The notes below the pieces were generated by a model. It was not told where the DNA came from, did not search any database, and saw nothing but the letters and a program-made list of their open reading frames with translations. A stretch of 64,000 bases of DNA from Pseudomonadota bacterium (GTDB lineage Bacteria > Pseudomonadota > Alphaproteobacteria > Rhizobiales > Aestuariivirgaceae). Positions 17,349-26,774 of the stretch are shown here, piece by piece. A program made the position numbers and the translations under genes. The stretch is from positions 1 to 64,000 of the forward strand of contig CAUJIO010000069.1 in the NCBI GenBank assembly GCA_963205315.1. The letters are read 5' to 3'. Every line of letters begins with the position of its first letter. Positions within the stretch are counted from its first letter, which is position 1.

Positions 17349-18050
17349 TCACCTCACCGGCGGCATGACCAGCGTTTTCGCACGGCATTGCCGATCCTCA
17401 TTTGCGCCGCATTGACTGAAATTGCCACGTCTGTCGAGACAAATGCGAAGCTCGCTCAGCCTCCCGCGGTCTAAAGCATTGCCGCATTGCACGGAAATCA
17501 TGTCCGCTGACAGGTTGCGGTTGGTCTTGACGAAATCCGTCACCAATTGCTCCGGTGTCGTCATGATGGTGTCAGTGGGCGAGAGATAGCGGGCCGGTAT
17601 ACGAACCCGCTTGAACAGCAATCGCGTCGCCCGGAAATAATCCGCCACCGAAACACCGGCACAGCTACCGTGCTTCTTCCATTCGTGGATGATGAGTTTC
17701 TTCGACGGCATGATATCGAGCATGCTGTCGATGATCTTCTGGTCTACCCATGTCTCCCGCGTGGCGCAGGACTCAGGCCAGCCGCGCTCATACTGTGGCC
17801 ACAACCCGTGAACGACAAAAGCATAGCGCCGCCCGGGCGAACACTGCTGATGGTCATCGGTCCCCGCCGGACTGCCGCAATAGGTCGGCGACCATGACAG
17901 CGATAACGTGAAGTAGTCGAAGACACCCGCTTTGTTAAGTTCCCGCGCCGCAATAGGCGCTGCGCTCAGCAGGTAGGCAGCGAGGACCGCAAGAACACCT
18001 GTAACGGCAGTGACGGAGCGAACGGCACAGGCAGACGTGATTCGGGACAT
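17349..18050 (-). CDS. Secreted ribonuclease T2 family protein
   Basis: 233 residues. A signal peptide (about 1-35, ending near APIAARE) directs it to the periplasm. The two T2 catalytic segments are present: CAS I FVVHGLWPQ (His81) and CAS II HEWKKHGSC (Glu123, His127), with paired cysteines around them. It would degrade RNA outside the cytoplasm for scavenging or defence. The ATG at 18050 is chosen because it begins the basic-hydrophobic signal. Its 5' end overlaps the small Cys-rich gene upstream by 85 bp. Confidence 0.92.
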   Translation of the reverse strand: MSRITSACAVRSVTAVTGVLAVLAAYLLSAAPIAARELNKAGVFDYFTLSLSWSPTYCGSPAGTDDHQQCSPGRRYAFVVHGLWPQYERGWPESCATRETWVDQKIIDSMLDIMPSKKLIIHEWKKHGSCAGVSVADYFRATRLLFKRVRIPARYLSPTDTIMTTPEQLVTDFVKTNRNLSADMISVQCGNALDRGRLSELRICLDRRGNFSQCGANEDRQCRAKTLVMPPVR

Positions 18051-18232
18051 GGCTCGGTTGTGATCTTCCAGGAGGAGTTGTTGAGCTGCATGCCGCATAA
18101 AGCGAGCTTGCCCCGGATACAAGCAGTCTGGCCCTGTTCATAGTCGCGGCCGTTGGCCCGGCACGAACACTGATGTTCAACGGCGCTGCTTGTCATCAGC
18201 AGCAAGGCACCGGCAATTGAAACAGACCCCAC
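17966..18232 (-). CDS. Small secreted cysteine-rich protein
   Basis: 88 residues from a GTG at 18232. A short signal (SIAGALLLMTSSAV) is followed by a compact Cys motif: QCSCRANGRDYEQGQTACI, then LALCGMQLNNSSW and EPCPES, six cysteines in about 45 residues. From memory this pattern recurs in short hypothetical proteins of Rhizobiales. The last 20 residues lie in the 85-bp overlap with the RNase T2 signal peptide, in a different frame. The start is uncertain because no ATG is available in frame before the signal. Confidence 0.6.
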   Translation of the reverse strand: MGSVSIAGALLLMTSSAVEHQCSCRANGRDYEQGQTACIRGKLALCGMQLNNSSWKITTEPCPESRLPVPFAPSLPLQVFLRSSLPTC

Positions 18233-18282
18233 CGCTATCCCATGACGATACCCCGCTTGAAGCCAGACGTGACGCCTGACGA

Positions 18283-18495
18283 TCAGATGAGCTGGAGATC
18301 TACGGCCTGGGGGCCGCGTCCCTTCTTGTCGGGCTGGATTTCAAAACTGATCTTCATGTTTTCGCTCAGTTCCGGGATACCGGAGCGTTGTACGGCCGTG
18401 ATGTGCACGAAGACATCCTTGCCGCCATCCGCTGGCGAAATGAAGCCGTAGCCCTTCGCCTGATTGAAAAACTTCACAGTGCCGTTCTGGCGCAT
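18283..18495 (-). CDS. Cold shock protein (CspA family)
   Basis: 70 residues forming one cold-shock domain: RNP1 KGYGFI (14-19) and RNP2 DVFVHI (27-32). These proteins bind single-stranded RNA and act as RNA chaperones. It is a stand-alone gene. A 13-base palindrome lies directly before its ATG and overlaps the ribosome site. Confidence 0.95.
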   Translation of the reverse strand: MRQNGTVKFFNQAKGYGFISPADGGKDVFVHITAVQRSGIPELSENMKISFEIQPDKKGRGPQAVDLQLI

Positions 18496-18508
18496 GGGAA
18501 GACTTCCC
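18496..18508 (-). promoter_or_regulatory. Palindrome over the csp ribosome-binding site
   Basis: GGGAAG-T-CTTCCC (minus strand) lies immediately before the start codon and includes the GGGGAAG that would pair with 16S rRNA. Folding of the two arms would hide the ribosome site, so it could be a small expression switch. Between here and 18794 (about 290 bp) I see no gene. Confidence 0.4.
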
Positions 18509-18794
18509 CTAACCGTTTAAGCGCATTAATCGGTAAGTTCCGCCGCGGGTGGAGAACGGCGGACAGACTAGGCGCGGCGGCTTTTCAAACGGCAGGCACC
18601 TCTCCCCGGAGGCCGGGGACAACTCTTGCCAGGTTGAAATAGCGCATCCGGCACCAGGACGGCTTATGTCCTGACAGACCGATTATGCTGCACCCATGCT
18701 CCAACAGCAAGAGGGGTCTTCTGGCATGTCGGGGCTTGATTTCTGGCTCACCGCCGCAATAGTGTCATTGCCACCAGGCAGAGAAAGCGAGTCC

Positions 18795-19409
18795 ATGCCA
18801 GCCAAACTGATCTTTATTTTGGGAATTGTCTGCCTGGTGATGGGCACTGGCGTCGCCACGGCCAAGCCGGTGCAGTCCACCCGCTACACCTTTTACAGCG
18901 TTGGCGGCGACACGGCCGAAGACGTCTACAGCGCCATGTTGCGCAAAGGTCCCCGGGTCAATGGGGCCAAAGCCTACGCCGCGACCTCTGCCGTCACCAC
19001 GCAGGATGGCAAGCTTTTGCAGGGTGCGTCCTGCAGCATTGGCGATTACCGCCTGAAGCTCGACTTCACCATCAAGCTCCCGAAAATCAAGAACGAACAA
19101 GTTTTGCCCGTTGCCGATCGCAAGCGATGGCAGCAATTTTCGGTCTTCCTGAAGAAGCATGAGGAAACCCACCGCTCGATTTGGATGGGATGTGCCGCCG
19201 AGCTCGAGGCCAAGGTCAAGACCATCAAAGCCAAGACCTGCGGAGAAGCAGACAAGAAGGCGCAGAAACTTTGGGACAAGATGCGCGCGTCCTGCTCCAA
19301 GAAGCATGTGGCCTTCGATGCTGCCGAACAGAAGAAGCTGATGCAGCACCCCTTCGTTCGTCTGGTCTACAAACGGTCACTGCAGACGCACGCGGCCAAA
19401 GCACCATAG
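18795..19409 (+). CDS. Secreted DUF922 Zn-protease-like protein
   Basis: 204 residues from the ATG at 18795. A signal peptide (PAKLIFILGIVCLVMGTGVATA) precedes a DUF922 domain with the HEETH zinc-ligand motif (near 121) and conserved cysteines (GASCSIGDY, MGCAAELEAK, AKTCGEAD, RASCSKKH). The family is described as predicted secreted Zn-dependent proteases; activity is not proven. An upstream in-frame ATG (18696) would bury the signal. Convergent with mtnP, one base apart. Confidence 0.85.
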   Translation: MPAKLIFILGIVCLVMGTGVATAKPVQSTRYTFYSVGGDTAEDVYSAMLRKGPRVNGAKAYAATSAVTTQDGKLLQGASCSIGDYRLKLDFTIKLPKIKNEQVLPVADRKRWQQFSVFLKKHEETHRSIWMGCAAELEAKVKTIKAKTCGEADKKAQKLWDKMRASCSKKHVAFDAAEQKKLMQHPFVRLVYKRSLQTHAAKAP

Positions 19410-19410
19410 C

Positions 19411-20283
19411 TCAGGGCGACAGAACGCGCCCCGCAATCGCCTCAAGTTTCTTTAGAAGCACAGGATCGCGCTTTTCGGGCGCCGTCATGATGGCATGATC
19501 AAGCGCACGGTCGGACCGGATCGGACAAGGCTCATGCTGGCGCGGAAACTCACGCGCGATGCGGCCAACCAGACGTTTGGCATTGTCGGAATTTGCCCGC
19601 ATCACGGTGAGGACTTTTGAAACATCGACCTCGCCATGCTGCTCATGCCAGGAATCGTAGTCGGTCACCATCGCCACCGTGCAGTAGCAAATCTCGGCCT
19701 CGCGGGCGAGTTTAGCTTCGGGCATGTTGGTCATGCCGATGACCGAAGCGCCCCAGGAGCGATAAAGCTGTGACTCGGCCAATGTCGAGAATTGCGGCCC
19801 TTCCATCACCACGTAAGTGCCGTTGCGTTCGTGCGTGATGCCCTCTGCCTCAAGCGCCCGCTCCACGATGTCCTGCAAACCCGGTGAAACCGGATGCGCA
19901 AAAGGCACATGGCCGACACAGCCCGTGCCAAAGAAACTCTTCTCCCGCGCAAAAGTGCGGTCGATGAACTGGTCCACGAGTACGAAGGTGCCGGGCGGTA
20001 ATTCTTCCTTGAGCGATCCGACGGCGGAGAGCGACACCAGATCCGTAACGCCGGCCCGCTTCATGACATCGATATTGGCGCGAAAATTGATCGTCGTTGG
20101 CGCATAGACATGGCCGCGGCCGTGCCGCGGCAGGAACACCACGGGAAGACCGTGAATCTCACCGCGCCGCACCTGGTCTGATGGCTCCCCCCAAGGCGAA
20201 GCGATCGTTTCCCAGCGGGCATTGTCCATGTCAACGTCATACACTCCTGAGCCGCCGATGATGCCGAGAACCGCTGCCGTCAC
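19411..20283 (-). CDS. mtnP: S-methyl-5'-thioadenosine phosphorylase
   Basis: 290 residues. It cleaves methylthioadenosine to adenine and methylthioribose-1-phosphate in methionine salvage. GIIGGSGVYD at the N-terminus, PRHGRGH, NFRANIDVMKRAGVTDLVS, VMEGPQFSTLAES and IGMTNMPEAKLAREAEICY are the MTAP signatures. The GTG at 20283 is preferred over the one at 20292 because AAGGAG lies eight bases before it, while the upstream GTG overlaps that AAGGAG. The adenine made here can be salvaged by apt (26775). It may be cotranscribed with lysE, 37 bp upstream. Confidence 0.95.
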   Translation of the reverse strand: MTAAVLGIIGGSGVYDVDMDNARWETIASPWGEPSDQVRRGEIHGLPVVFLPRHGRGHVYAPTTINFRANIDVMKRAGVTDLVSLSAVGSLKEELPPGTFVLVDQFIDRTFAREKSFFGTGCVGHVPFAHPVSPGLQDIVERALEAEGITHERNGTYVVMEGPQFSTLAESQLYRSWGASVIGMTNMPEAKLAREAEICYCTVAMVTDYDSWHEQHGEVDVSKVLTVMRANSDNAKRLVGRIAREFPRQHEPCPIRSDRALDHAIMTAPEKRDPVLLKKLEAIAGRVLSP

Positions 20284-20320
20284 GCCGGACACTCCTTGAA
20301 AGGGGGAACATGCACCCGGG

Positions 20321-20956
20321 CTAGACGAGGCTCAGTCCATTGGCAAGGGTGAGAAGGGCGGCAACGATGAAGACCATACCAGCGGAACGGCCGATCCATG
20401 TTGTGATGCCGGGGCTGTTCATCAGAAACGCTCGGCTTCCGGCGGCCGCCAGGCCAAGCCCCCCATAGACGACGAATTGCATGACAAAAGTCAGCCCTCC
20501 CATGACCAGCGCTTGCCCCCAGATCGGCCCATACTCGGCCCGCAAGAATTGTGGATAGACGGCAACCACAAACAGATAGGCTTTGGGGTTCAGAAGGCAG
20601 GTAATCAGTCCCTGCCTGAAAGCGGCGGCGAGAGAGCCTGACGACGCAAGTCCGATCTCTCCGACCGTGATCGAACTCTTCAGCAAGGAATACCCGATCC
20701 ACAACATGTAACCGGCACCCACGACCAGGATCCCCGACATTGCTTGTGGCGATGTCGCCAGAACGGCACTGACGCCAAGGGTACCCAAAAGAGTATGGCA
20801 GATGCCACCCAGCATGATTCCCGCCGTAGCAGCCAACCCGCGCATGCGGCCAGCGGTCAGCGAATTGGCGATAACAAAGAACATGTCCATGCCGGGCACG
20901 ATGATGATGCCGAACAGCAGAACGGAATAGAGCCAGACATTCTGTGCATAGGTCAT
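20321..20956 (-). CDS. LysE/RhtB family amino-acid exporter
   Basis: 211 residues, six hydrophobic segments. The LysE signature is IIIVPGMDMFFVIANSL near 15-31 and LLNPKAYLFVVAVYPQF near 120, where the NPK block is typical of the family. It exports amino acids or derivatives across the inner membrane; the substrate is unknown. AAGGAG eight bases before the ATG at 20956 fixes the start, while an in-frame GTG upstream overlaps that site. Confidence 0.9.
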   Translation of the reverse strand: MTYAQNVWLYSVLLFGIIIVPGMDMFFVIANSLTAGRMRGLAATAGIMLGGICHTLLGTLGVSAVLATSPQAMSGILVVGAGYMLWIGYSLLKSSITVGEIGLASSGSLAAAFRQGLITCLLNPKAYLFVVAVYPQFLRAEYGPIWGQALVMGGLTFVMQFVVYGGLGLAAAGSRAFLMNSPGITTWIGRSAGMVFIVAALLTLANGLSLV

Positions 20957-21022
20957 CGCAAACACTCCTTGTTCACGACAGTGCTAGTTTCCTCGGCTGA
21001 CAGCAGGTGTCACCAACAAACA

Positions 21023-21050
21023 AAAAGGCCCGGACGACGCCGGGCCTTTT
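21023..21050. terminator. Rho-independent terminator after petC
   Basis: AAAAGGCCCGG and CCGGGCCTTTT form a perfect 11-bp stem with a six-base loop (ACGACG). A/T runs on both sides let it work in both directions. It lies 20 bp past the petC stop and ends the petABC transcript; it also shields the lysE-mtnP promoter region. Confidence 0.9.
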
Positions 21051-21070
21051 CTTATCAGTTGCAGCAGTGA

Positions 21071-21892
21071 TCAGTGGGCATTGGCCCAGATCTTCTTCTT
21101 GACGAGATAAAGCAGCAGGGCGAGCACCCCGAGATAGATCATCACCATGAAACCGGTGCGCTTGCGCTCTTCCATTTTGGGTTCAGCTGTCCAGGCGAGG
21201 AATGCTGATACGTCCTTTGCCATCTGGTCCACCGTGGCCTTGGTGCCGTCATCGAACGTCACCTGGTCATCCGACAGCGGCATCGGCATGCCGATCCAGT
21301 GGCCGTTGGCGAAGTAAGGGTTGTAGCTCTTGCCTTCCGGTGCCTCGGCTGCGAGTTCAGCCGGAGGATCTTCATAGCCAGTCAGCACCGAATACACATA
21401 GTTCGGTCCACCAATGCCATTGATCAGCTGGTTGAAGGTACCGAACCAGCCCGGACGGAACTTGGTGATGAGCGACAGGTCCGGCGGATAGGCACCGCCA
21501 TTGGCCGAGCGCGCAGCCTGTTCATTGGCAAACGGCGACGGGAACTTGTCGGAGGGCAGACCCGGACGTTCGAACATATCGCCCGCATCGTTCGGACCAT
21601 CCTGCATGGTGAAGGTCGCAGCCACGGCCTTCACCTGCTCTTCGGTGAATTCCGGACCGCCCTTGTCGGACAGGTTGCGGAACGACACGTAGTGCATCGA
21701 ATGACAGGCGGCGCAGACTTCCTTGTAGACCTTATAACCGCGCTGAAGCTGGCCACGGTCGAACTTGCCGAAGGCGCCTTCGAAGCTGAAGCCGATATCC
21801 TTGGAAGGCATCTGGCCTTCTGCAGCCGATACCGGAGCAGCGAGCAGCATGAGGCCTGCTATTGCGATGCCGAGTGTGTTGAGCAATTTCAT
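21071..21892 (-). CDS. petC: Cytochrome c1 of the bc1 complex
   Basis: 273 residues. A signal peptide ends near AAEG (25). The haem c site is CAACH (Cys60, Cys63, His64); the axial Met is in GMPMPLSDDQV near 200, and a C-terminal membrane anchor (FMVMIYLGVLALLLYLV) is followed by a basic tail. It carries electrons from the Rieske protein to cytochrome c. GGGGGA seven bases before the ATG at 21892 fixes the start. Last gene of petABC, followed by a terminator. Confidence 0.97.
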   Translation of the reverse strand: MKLLNTLGIAIAGLMLLAAPVSAAEGQMPSKDIGFSFEGAFGKFDRGQLQRGYKVYKEVCAACHSMHYVSFRNLSDKGGPEFTEEQVKAVAATFTMQDGPNDAGDMFERPGLPSDKFPSPFANEQAARSANGGAYPPDLSLITKFRPGWFGTFNQLINGIGGPNYVYSVLTGYEDPPAELAAEAPEGKSYNPYFANGHWIGMPMPLSDDQVTFDDGTKATVDQMAKDVSAFLAWTAEPKMEERKRTGFMVMIYLGVLALLLYLVKKKIWANAH

Positions 21893-21907
21893 GTCAGTTT
21901 CCCCCAA

Positions 21908-23155
21908 TCACTCAGCAGGCACGGCAGCGGGATGCTTCTTGGCCAGCACATCATCGGAAATTGATGCCGGCAGCGGCCTCGGGCTCTCCAGCAATCCCAG
22001 CAATGGCAGGATGATGATGAAGTGCGCGAAGTAGTATGCGGTCAGGATGCGCGACCAGGTGACATAGGCTCCCTCCGGCGGCTTGGAGCCGAGATAGCCC
22101 AACGCCACGCAGACGATGACAAATATCCAGAAGAAATACTTGAACACCGGACGGTAGCTGCCCGAACGCACCTTCGAGGTATCGAGCCACGGCAGCACAA
22201 AGAGGATGAGGATCGAGCCAAACATCGCGATGACGCCGCCCAGCTTGTCGGGGATGGCACGCAGGATTGCGTAGAATGGCAGGTAATACCATTCGGGCAC
22301 AATGTGCGCGGGCGTCACAAGAGGGTTCGCCTCCTGATAATTGATGGCGTGGCCCAGATAGTTCGGGCTGAAGAACGTCCACGCCGCATAGAACATCAGG
22401 AACACGACAATCGCGAACGCGTCTTTCATCGTGTAGTACGGATGGAAGGGTAACGTATCCTGGCTGCTCTTCACCGAAACGCCGGTCGGGTTGTTGTTGC
22501 CCGGCACGTGCAGCGCCCAGATATGCAGGCCGACGAGAGCGGCCAGCACGAAGGGCAGCAGATAGTGCAGCGAGAAGAAGCGGTTTAGCGTCGGGTTATC
22601 AACCGAGTAACCGCCCCACAGCAACGTCGTGATCGACTCGCCGACGAAGGGAATGGCGGAGAACAGGTTTGTGATGACCTTGGCGCCCCAGAAGCTCATC
22701 TGGCCCCACGGCAGCACGTAGCCCATGAAAGCGGTTGCCATCATGACGAGATAGATCAGCACGCCGATCATCCACAGCACTTCACGCGGCGCCTTGTACG
22801 AGCCGTAGTACATGCCGCGGAAGATATGGATATAGACGGCGATGAAGAACATCGAGGCGCCGTTGGCGTGCATGTAGCGCAGCATCCAGCCCGAGTTCAC
22901 GTCGCGCATGATATGCTCGACCGAAGCAAAGGCCATGCTGGCATGCGGCGTATAGTGCATCACCAGTACGATGCCCGTGACCAGCTGGACGACCAGCATG
23001 ACGGCCAGGATACCGCCGAACGTCCACCAGTAGTTCAAGTTCTTCGGCGTCGGGAAATCCAGCGCCTGGCCTTGCACCAGCTCCATGATCGGGAGACGTT
23101 CGTGCATCCACTTTCCGAAGGCCGTGGTGGGCTTGTAATTTGAGGGTCCGCTCAT
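21908..23155 (-). CDS. petB: Cytochrome b of the bc1 complex
   Basis: 415 residues, eight membrane helices. It holds both b-type haems and the two quinone sites; the PEWY motif of the Qo site is present ([21 protein letters not shown], near 280). Histidine ligands fall in the second and fourth helices ([33 protein letters not shown]). The gene starts 14 bp after petA and ends 15 bp before petC. Confidence 0.98.
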   Translation of the reverse strand: MSGPSNYKPTTAFGKWMHERLPIMELVQGQALDFPTPKNLNYWWTFGGILAVMLVVQLVTGIVLVMHYTPHASMAFASVEHIMRDVNSGWMLRYMHANGASMFFIAVYIHIFRGMYYGSYKAPREVLWMIGVLIYLVMMATAFMGYVLPWGQMSFWGAKVITNLFSAIPFVGESITTLLWGGYSVDNPTLNRFFSLHYLLPFVLAALVGLHIWALHVPGNNNPTGVSVKSSQDTLPFHPYYTMKDAFAIVVFLMFYAAWTFFSPNYLGHAINYQEANPLVTPAHIVPEWYYLPFYAILRAIPDKLGGVIAMFGSILILFVLPWLDTSKVRSGSYRPVFKYFFWIFVIVCVALGYLGSKPPEGAYVTWSRILTAYYFAHFIIILPLLGLLESPRPLPASISDDVLAKKHPAAVPAE

Positions 23156-23169
23156 GAGGATTGTCCTTC

Positions 23170-23757
23170 TTAGCCGATGCGGATCTTGGTGTCGGTGAGA
23201 TAGGCGTAGGCAGGAACCGGCAGATTCTGCGGTGCCGGACCCTTGCGGATACGGCCTGCCGTATCATAGTGCGAGCCATGGCACGGGCAGAACCAGCCCC
23301 CATGTTTGGTCGAGCCTTCGACAACGGCGAAATCGCCTTCATTGCCAATCGGAACGCAACCGAGATGCGTGCAAACGCCCATCATCACAAGGATAGCCTC
23401 TTTGCCGCCGACAACACGGTTCTCGTCCGTGGCCGGATCGCCTTCCTTGACATTTGCACTGCGTGCCAGCGGATCCGGCAGGTCCTCCGGCTTCACCGCC
23501 TTGGCGGCCTCGATTTCAGGCCCCGTGCGATGACGAATGAACACGGGATTGCCGCGCCACTTGATGGTGATCGCCTGACCTTCGGCGATCGGAGCCAGGT
23601 CGACTTCCACCGAGGCCATGGCTAGGACTGAGGCATCCGGGTTCATCTGGTTGATGAATGGCCAGACCGTCAGCGCTGCGCCGACGGCACCGACGGCACC
23701 CGTTGCGATATATAGAAAATCGCGCCGGTTGACTTCCGCATGTTCCGCTGTGGACAC
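23170..23757 (-). CDS. petA: Rieske iron-sulfur protein of the bc1 complex
   Basis: 195 residues from a GTG at 23757. [16 protein letters not shown] is a twin-arginine signal-anchor. The 2Fe-2S cluster ligands are CTHLGC (Cys129, His131) and CPCHGS (Cys157, His160), with Cys134 and Cys159 forming the stabilising disulfide. It passes electrons from quinol to cytochrome c1. First gene of petABC; a TTGACC-like -35 element lies in the 176-bp gap to trmL, but no firm -10 can be assigned. Confidence 0.97.
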   Translation of the reverse strand: MSTAEHAEVNRRDFLYIATGAVGAVGAALTVWPFINQMNPDASVLAMASVEVDLAPIAEGQAITIKWRGNPVFIRHRTGPEIEAAKAVKPEDLPDPLARSANVKEGDPATDENRVVGGKEAILVMMGVCTHLGCVPIGNEGDFAVVEGSTKHGGWFCPCHGSHYDTAGRIRKGPAPQNLPVPAYAYLTDTKIRIG

Positions 23758-23933
23758 GTCTGTTTTCCCTTTTTTGTTGCCGCGCCGGCCCCCGGGGATC
23801 GAGGGCACTGGTTCCCCCCGGCGCTTAAACCCGCGACCTTTTGGCATTGTGATAATGAGAAGTCTAGCCATCAAGTGTCGCAGCAGCCGGAGATATTCTG
23901 GCAATCCCCTGCGGCGGTCAAGGAGCCGGAAAC

Positions 23934-24401
23934 ATGATCGAAATTGCCCTCTACCAGCCGGATATCGCCCCCAATGCCGCAACCATCCTGCGCATGTGCG
24001 CCTGCTTCGGGCTGACATGCCGTATCATTGAGCCCGCCGGGTTCGTGTTGACTGATTCTGCGTTCCGCCGTGCCGGCATGGATTACCTTGATCGAGCCGC
24101 GATGATATCCGACACCTCGTGGACGACGTTTCGCAACGCCACGACGGGACGGCGTAGCGTCCTTTTGAGCACGAGGGCCACCCTCCCCTATACACGTTTC
24201 GCATTCCGGCCCGGCGACATCATCCTCACGGGGCGCGAAAGCGCCGGTGTGCCGGAGGACGTTCACGCCGCGGCGGAGGCTCGCGTGGTGATTCCCATGC
24301 AGCCGGGACTGCGCTCAATCAACGTCGCACTGGCCTGCGCGATGGTCACGGGCGAGGCGCTGCGGCAGCTCGGCGCGTTCCAGGCTACTTCGTCAGCCTG
24401 A
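23934..24401 (+). CDS. trmL: tRNA (cytidine/uridine-34 2'-O)-methyltransferase
   Basis: 155 residues of the SPOUT (knotted) fold, the size of TrmL/YibK. Motifs: ALYQPDIAPNAATILRMCA at the N-terminus, LTGRESAGVPEDV in the middle and IPMQPGLRSINVALACAM at the C-terminus, which forms the SAM-binding knot. It methylates the wobble base ribose of leucine tRNAs. It is divergent from petA and its stop overlaps the TadG-like gene end by 17 bp. Confidence 0.93.
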   Translation: MIEIALYQPDIAPNAATILRMCACFGLTCRIIEPAGFVLTDSAFRRAGMDYLDRAAMISDTSWTTFRNATTGRRSVLLSTRATLPYTRFAFRPGDIILTGRESAGVPEDVHAAAEARVVIPMQPGLRSINVALACAMVTGEALRQLGAFQATSSA

Positions 24402-25782
24402 GCTTTGTGAGTGAAGCGCCAATGTCATTGAACGCCGTGAGCAACTCCGCGGCACTGTCGGCGACATAGCTCTTGTCCGGGTCGGAGGCGCAATCATGCA
24501 GCAGACTCTGGATGTTCGGATCGGAGACATCGAACAATACGGTATAGACGATGATGCCCTCGGCCTTGATCTTTGTGCACAGCGTGGCGGTCATTCCGTC
24601 GGCATAGCTGCTGTCGCTGGCGCTGGTGCCGCGATTGGCGTTGTAGGGATCGGTATAGTAATAGTCGCCAGTCCGCGGGGCCATGGTATTTGCTCCGTCC
24701 GTCATTAGGACGAGAACCTTCTTGCCGCCCTTGGCATTGACTGCCCCCGCAGGCGCAGCTTCGGTCAAGGGCTCTTGCGGCGTCAGCATGTTCCAGCCCC
24801 AGATGAGACCGGATGGAATATAGGTATTGCCGTTTGGCGACAGGGCATCGATGGCGGCCGTCACCTCCGCCTTGACCTTCGTCAGCTCCTGGATCGGTGC
24901 GCCGCAATCCCATGTCGTGCCATCATAGTGCACAGTATCGGCATCGCTGATTGACGCATGATACGCGTCAGGACGCGACATCACGCAGCCCTTGAACGAG
25001 TAGACATAGTTGATGATCTTGCAGTTGCTCTCGACCACCGGTCCCCAGTAGGAGCAGTTCTCCTGATTGCAACTGTACGGCACGCCATCGGAATAGCACG
25101 TTGTCTGGATGGAACAGCCTGACTTGTCGGGATAGGACCAGTCGCAGCTCTTGTAATTGTCATGGATGTCCGCCGGAACATTCAGCCAGGACTTTCCGGC
25201 ATATTTCATCCCGACCTTCAGGTAGTCCGCAAACGGAACCACGCCGACTTTCACGTTGTCATTGGTCATCACCGAGTTGACCAAATTGGTTGCCGCCGTT
25301 TTCAGGGTTCCGATCTTGTCGTTCTCGATCATCGAGTAGGTTGTGTCGAGCGCCAGAACCAGCTCCAGCGGGCCGTTCGAACCCCGCTTCACTTCGGAGA
25401 TAGCGGTAACGTTGACGGTACTGATTCCCGCCAGCATCATGAAGCTGGTGTGCATCGCCCCCTTGACTTCGACGCTGAAAACGCCGGTTCCCGAAACATT
25501 CTTGATCTTGCGAGCGCTGACGCCGGCAAAATCGCGGTCAGCCCCATTGGCATCAAGATATTTGGTTGCGACCTGTTGCAGCTTCTGTTCGGACGTGTCG
25601 GACGACGCCCCGCCGCCGAGTGCCGCCGCATCGGCGGCCGCCTGAAGCAATGTTTGAGCTTGATTGACCCGCACCATGTCAACGCCAGCACCGACGGCAA
25701 GCAGGAGTGGAACGATGGAGAGCGCAAACACGATGGCAACGTTGCCGGATCTGCTTCTGCAGAAGTCTGTGATGTGCGTCAT
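24385..25782 (-). CDS. TadG-like pilus-assembly protein with VWA domain
   Basis: 465 residues. A TadE/G-type N-terminus (RSGNVAIVFALSIVPLLLAVGAGVDM, one membrane helix) starts a periplasmic protein. A von Willebrand A domain follows from about 135: ELVLALDTTYSM (a DxTxS-like metal site), then VLMTDGANTM and VYTVLFD. Between them, about 205-295, lies a long Cys-rich insertion (at least eight cysteines). Tad pilus genes are absent from the window, so this is an orphan TadG; its role is unknown. The start is an ATG at 25782. Confidence 0.88.
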   Translation of the reverse strand: MTHITDFCRSRSGNVAIVFALSIVPLLLAVGAGVDMVRVNQAQTLLQAAADAAALGGGASSDTSEQKLQQVATKYLDANGADRDFAGVSARKIKNVSGTGVFSVEVKGAMHTSFMMLAGISTVNVTAISEVKRGSNGPLELVLALDTTYSMIENDKIGTLKTAATNLVNSVMTNDNVKVGVVPFADYLKVGMKYAGKSWLNVPADIHDNYKSCDWSYPDKSGCSIQTTCYSDGVPYSCNQENCSYWGPVVESNCKIINYVYSFKGCVMSRPDAYHASISDADTVHYDGTTWDCGAPIQELTKVKAEVTAAIDALSPNGNTYIPSGLIWGWNMLTPQEPLTEAAPAGAVNAKGGKKVLVLMTDGANTMAPRTGDYYYTDPYNANRGTSASDSSYADGMTATLCTKIKAEGIIVYTVLFDVSDPNIQSLLHDCASDPDKSYVADSAAELLTAFNDIGASLTKLRLTK

Positions 25783-25920
25783 GGCCAGCCCTATGATCCT
25801 CGCAATCGACTGCCGGCGGAAGTTGCATCAGATACCTTAACGTGTAGCTACCAAAGGTTGCCCCTGTAAATCACGGTAAGCAGGATGCTAAGATCACTGT
25901 GACAGTTTTGGGAATTGCAG

Positions 25921-26757
25921 ATGACTGATACGATCGAAGCAAAAAAGACCGCTGCCCGTCAATGGTTTGAGACACTGCGGGACAATATCTGCCTGGCTCT
26001 TGAGAACATCGAGGGTGGTGCTCGTTTTGAACGCAAGAGTTGGGACCGGCCGGACGGCGGCGGCGGTGTCATGTCGATGCTACACGGCAAGGTATTCGAA
26101 AAGGCGGGCGTACATTGCTCCACCGTCCACGGCGAGTTCAGCCCGGAGTTTCGCAAACAGATCCCGGGGGCGGAAACCGATCCCCGATTCTGGGCGTCCG
26201 GAATCTCACTCATCATCCATCCGTGGAACCCCTTCGTGCCGGCTGTGCACATGAATACCCGATTTATCGTGACTACCAGGACGTGGTTCGGGGGAGGCGC
26301 CGATCTGACGCCGGTTCTGGATCGCCGGCGTAATCAGGAGCATCAGGACACGCTCGATTTCCACGCCGCCATGAAGGGCGCCTGCGAGGCCCACAAGGTG
26401 GCGGACTATCAACGCTTCAAGAGCTGGTGCGACGAGTATTTCTTCCTGCCTCATCGCAATGAGCCGCGCGGCATCGGTGGCATTTTCTATGATCACTTCA
26501 ATTCCGGAGACTGGAACGCCGACTTCGCCTTCACCCAGGATGTCGGCCGCGCCTTCCTCGACGTCTATCCTCGCCTCGTTCGCCGTAACATGGACCTCGC
26601 CCACTCGGCCGCCGACCGCGAGGAACAGCTGATACGCCGCGGCCGCTATGTCGAATACAACTTGCTCTATGATCGCGGCACGCTCTTTGGCCTCAAGACG
26701 GGCGGCAACGTCGAGTCAATCTTGTCCTCCATGCCGCCTGCGGTAAAGTGGCCCTGA
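25921..26757 (+). CDS. hemF: Oxygen-dependent coproporphyrinogen III oxidase
   Basis: 278 residues. It decarboxylates coproporphyrinogen III to protoporphyrinogen IX in haem synthesis, using O2. Signature segments: [59 protein letters not shown] and [24 protein letters not shown]. Length is usual for bacterial HemF. The ATG at 25921 is preferred over a TTG two codons earlier. Its stop is 17 bp before apt. Confidence 0.97.
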   Translation: MTDTIEAKKTAARQWFETLRDNICLALENIEGGARFERKSWDRPDGGGGVMSMLHGKVFEKAGVHCSTVHGEFSPEFRKQIPGAETDPRFWASGISLIIHPWNPFVPAVHMNTRFIVTTRTWFGGGADLTPVLDRRRNQEHQDTLDFHAAMKGACEAHKVADYQRFKSWCDEYFFLPHRNEPRGIGGIFYDHFNSGDWNADFAFTQDVGRAFLDVYPRLVRRNMDLAHSAADREEQLIRRGRYVEYNLLYDRGTLFGLKTGGNVESILSSMPPAVKWP

Positions 26758-26774
26758 GATCAAAGGACACGATC

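Noticed and set aside
23758-23933. petA promoter
   Set aside because: A TTGACC-like -35 is present, but the possible -10 (GAATAT or AATATC) is weak and I could not choose; not listed as a feature.
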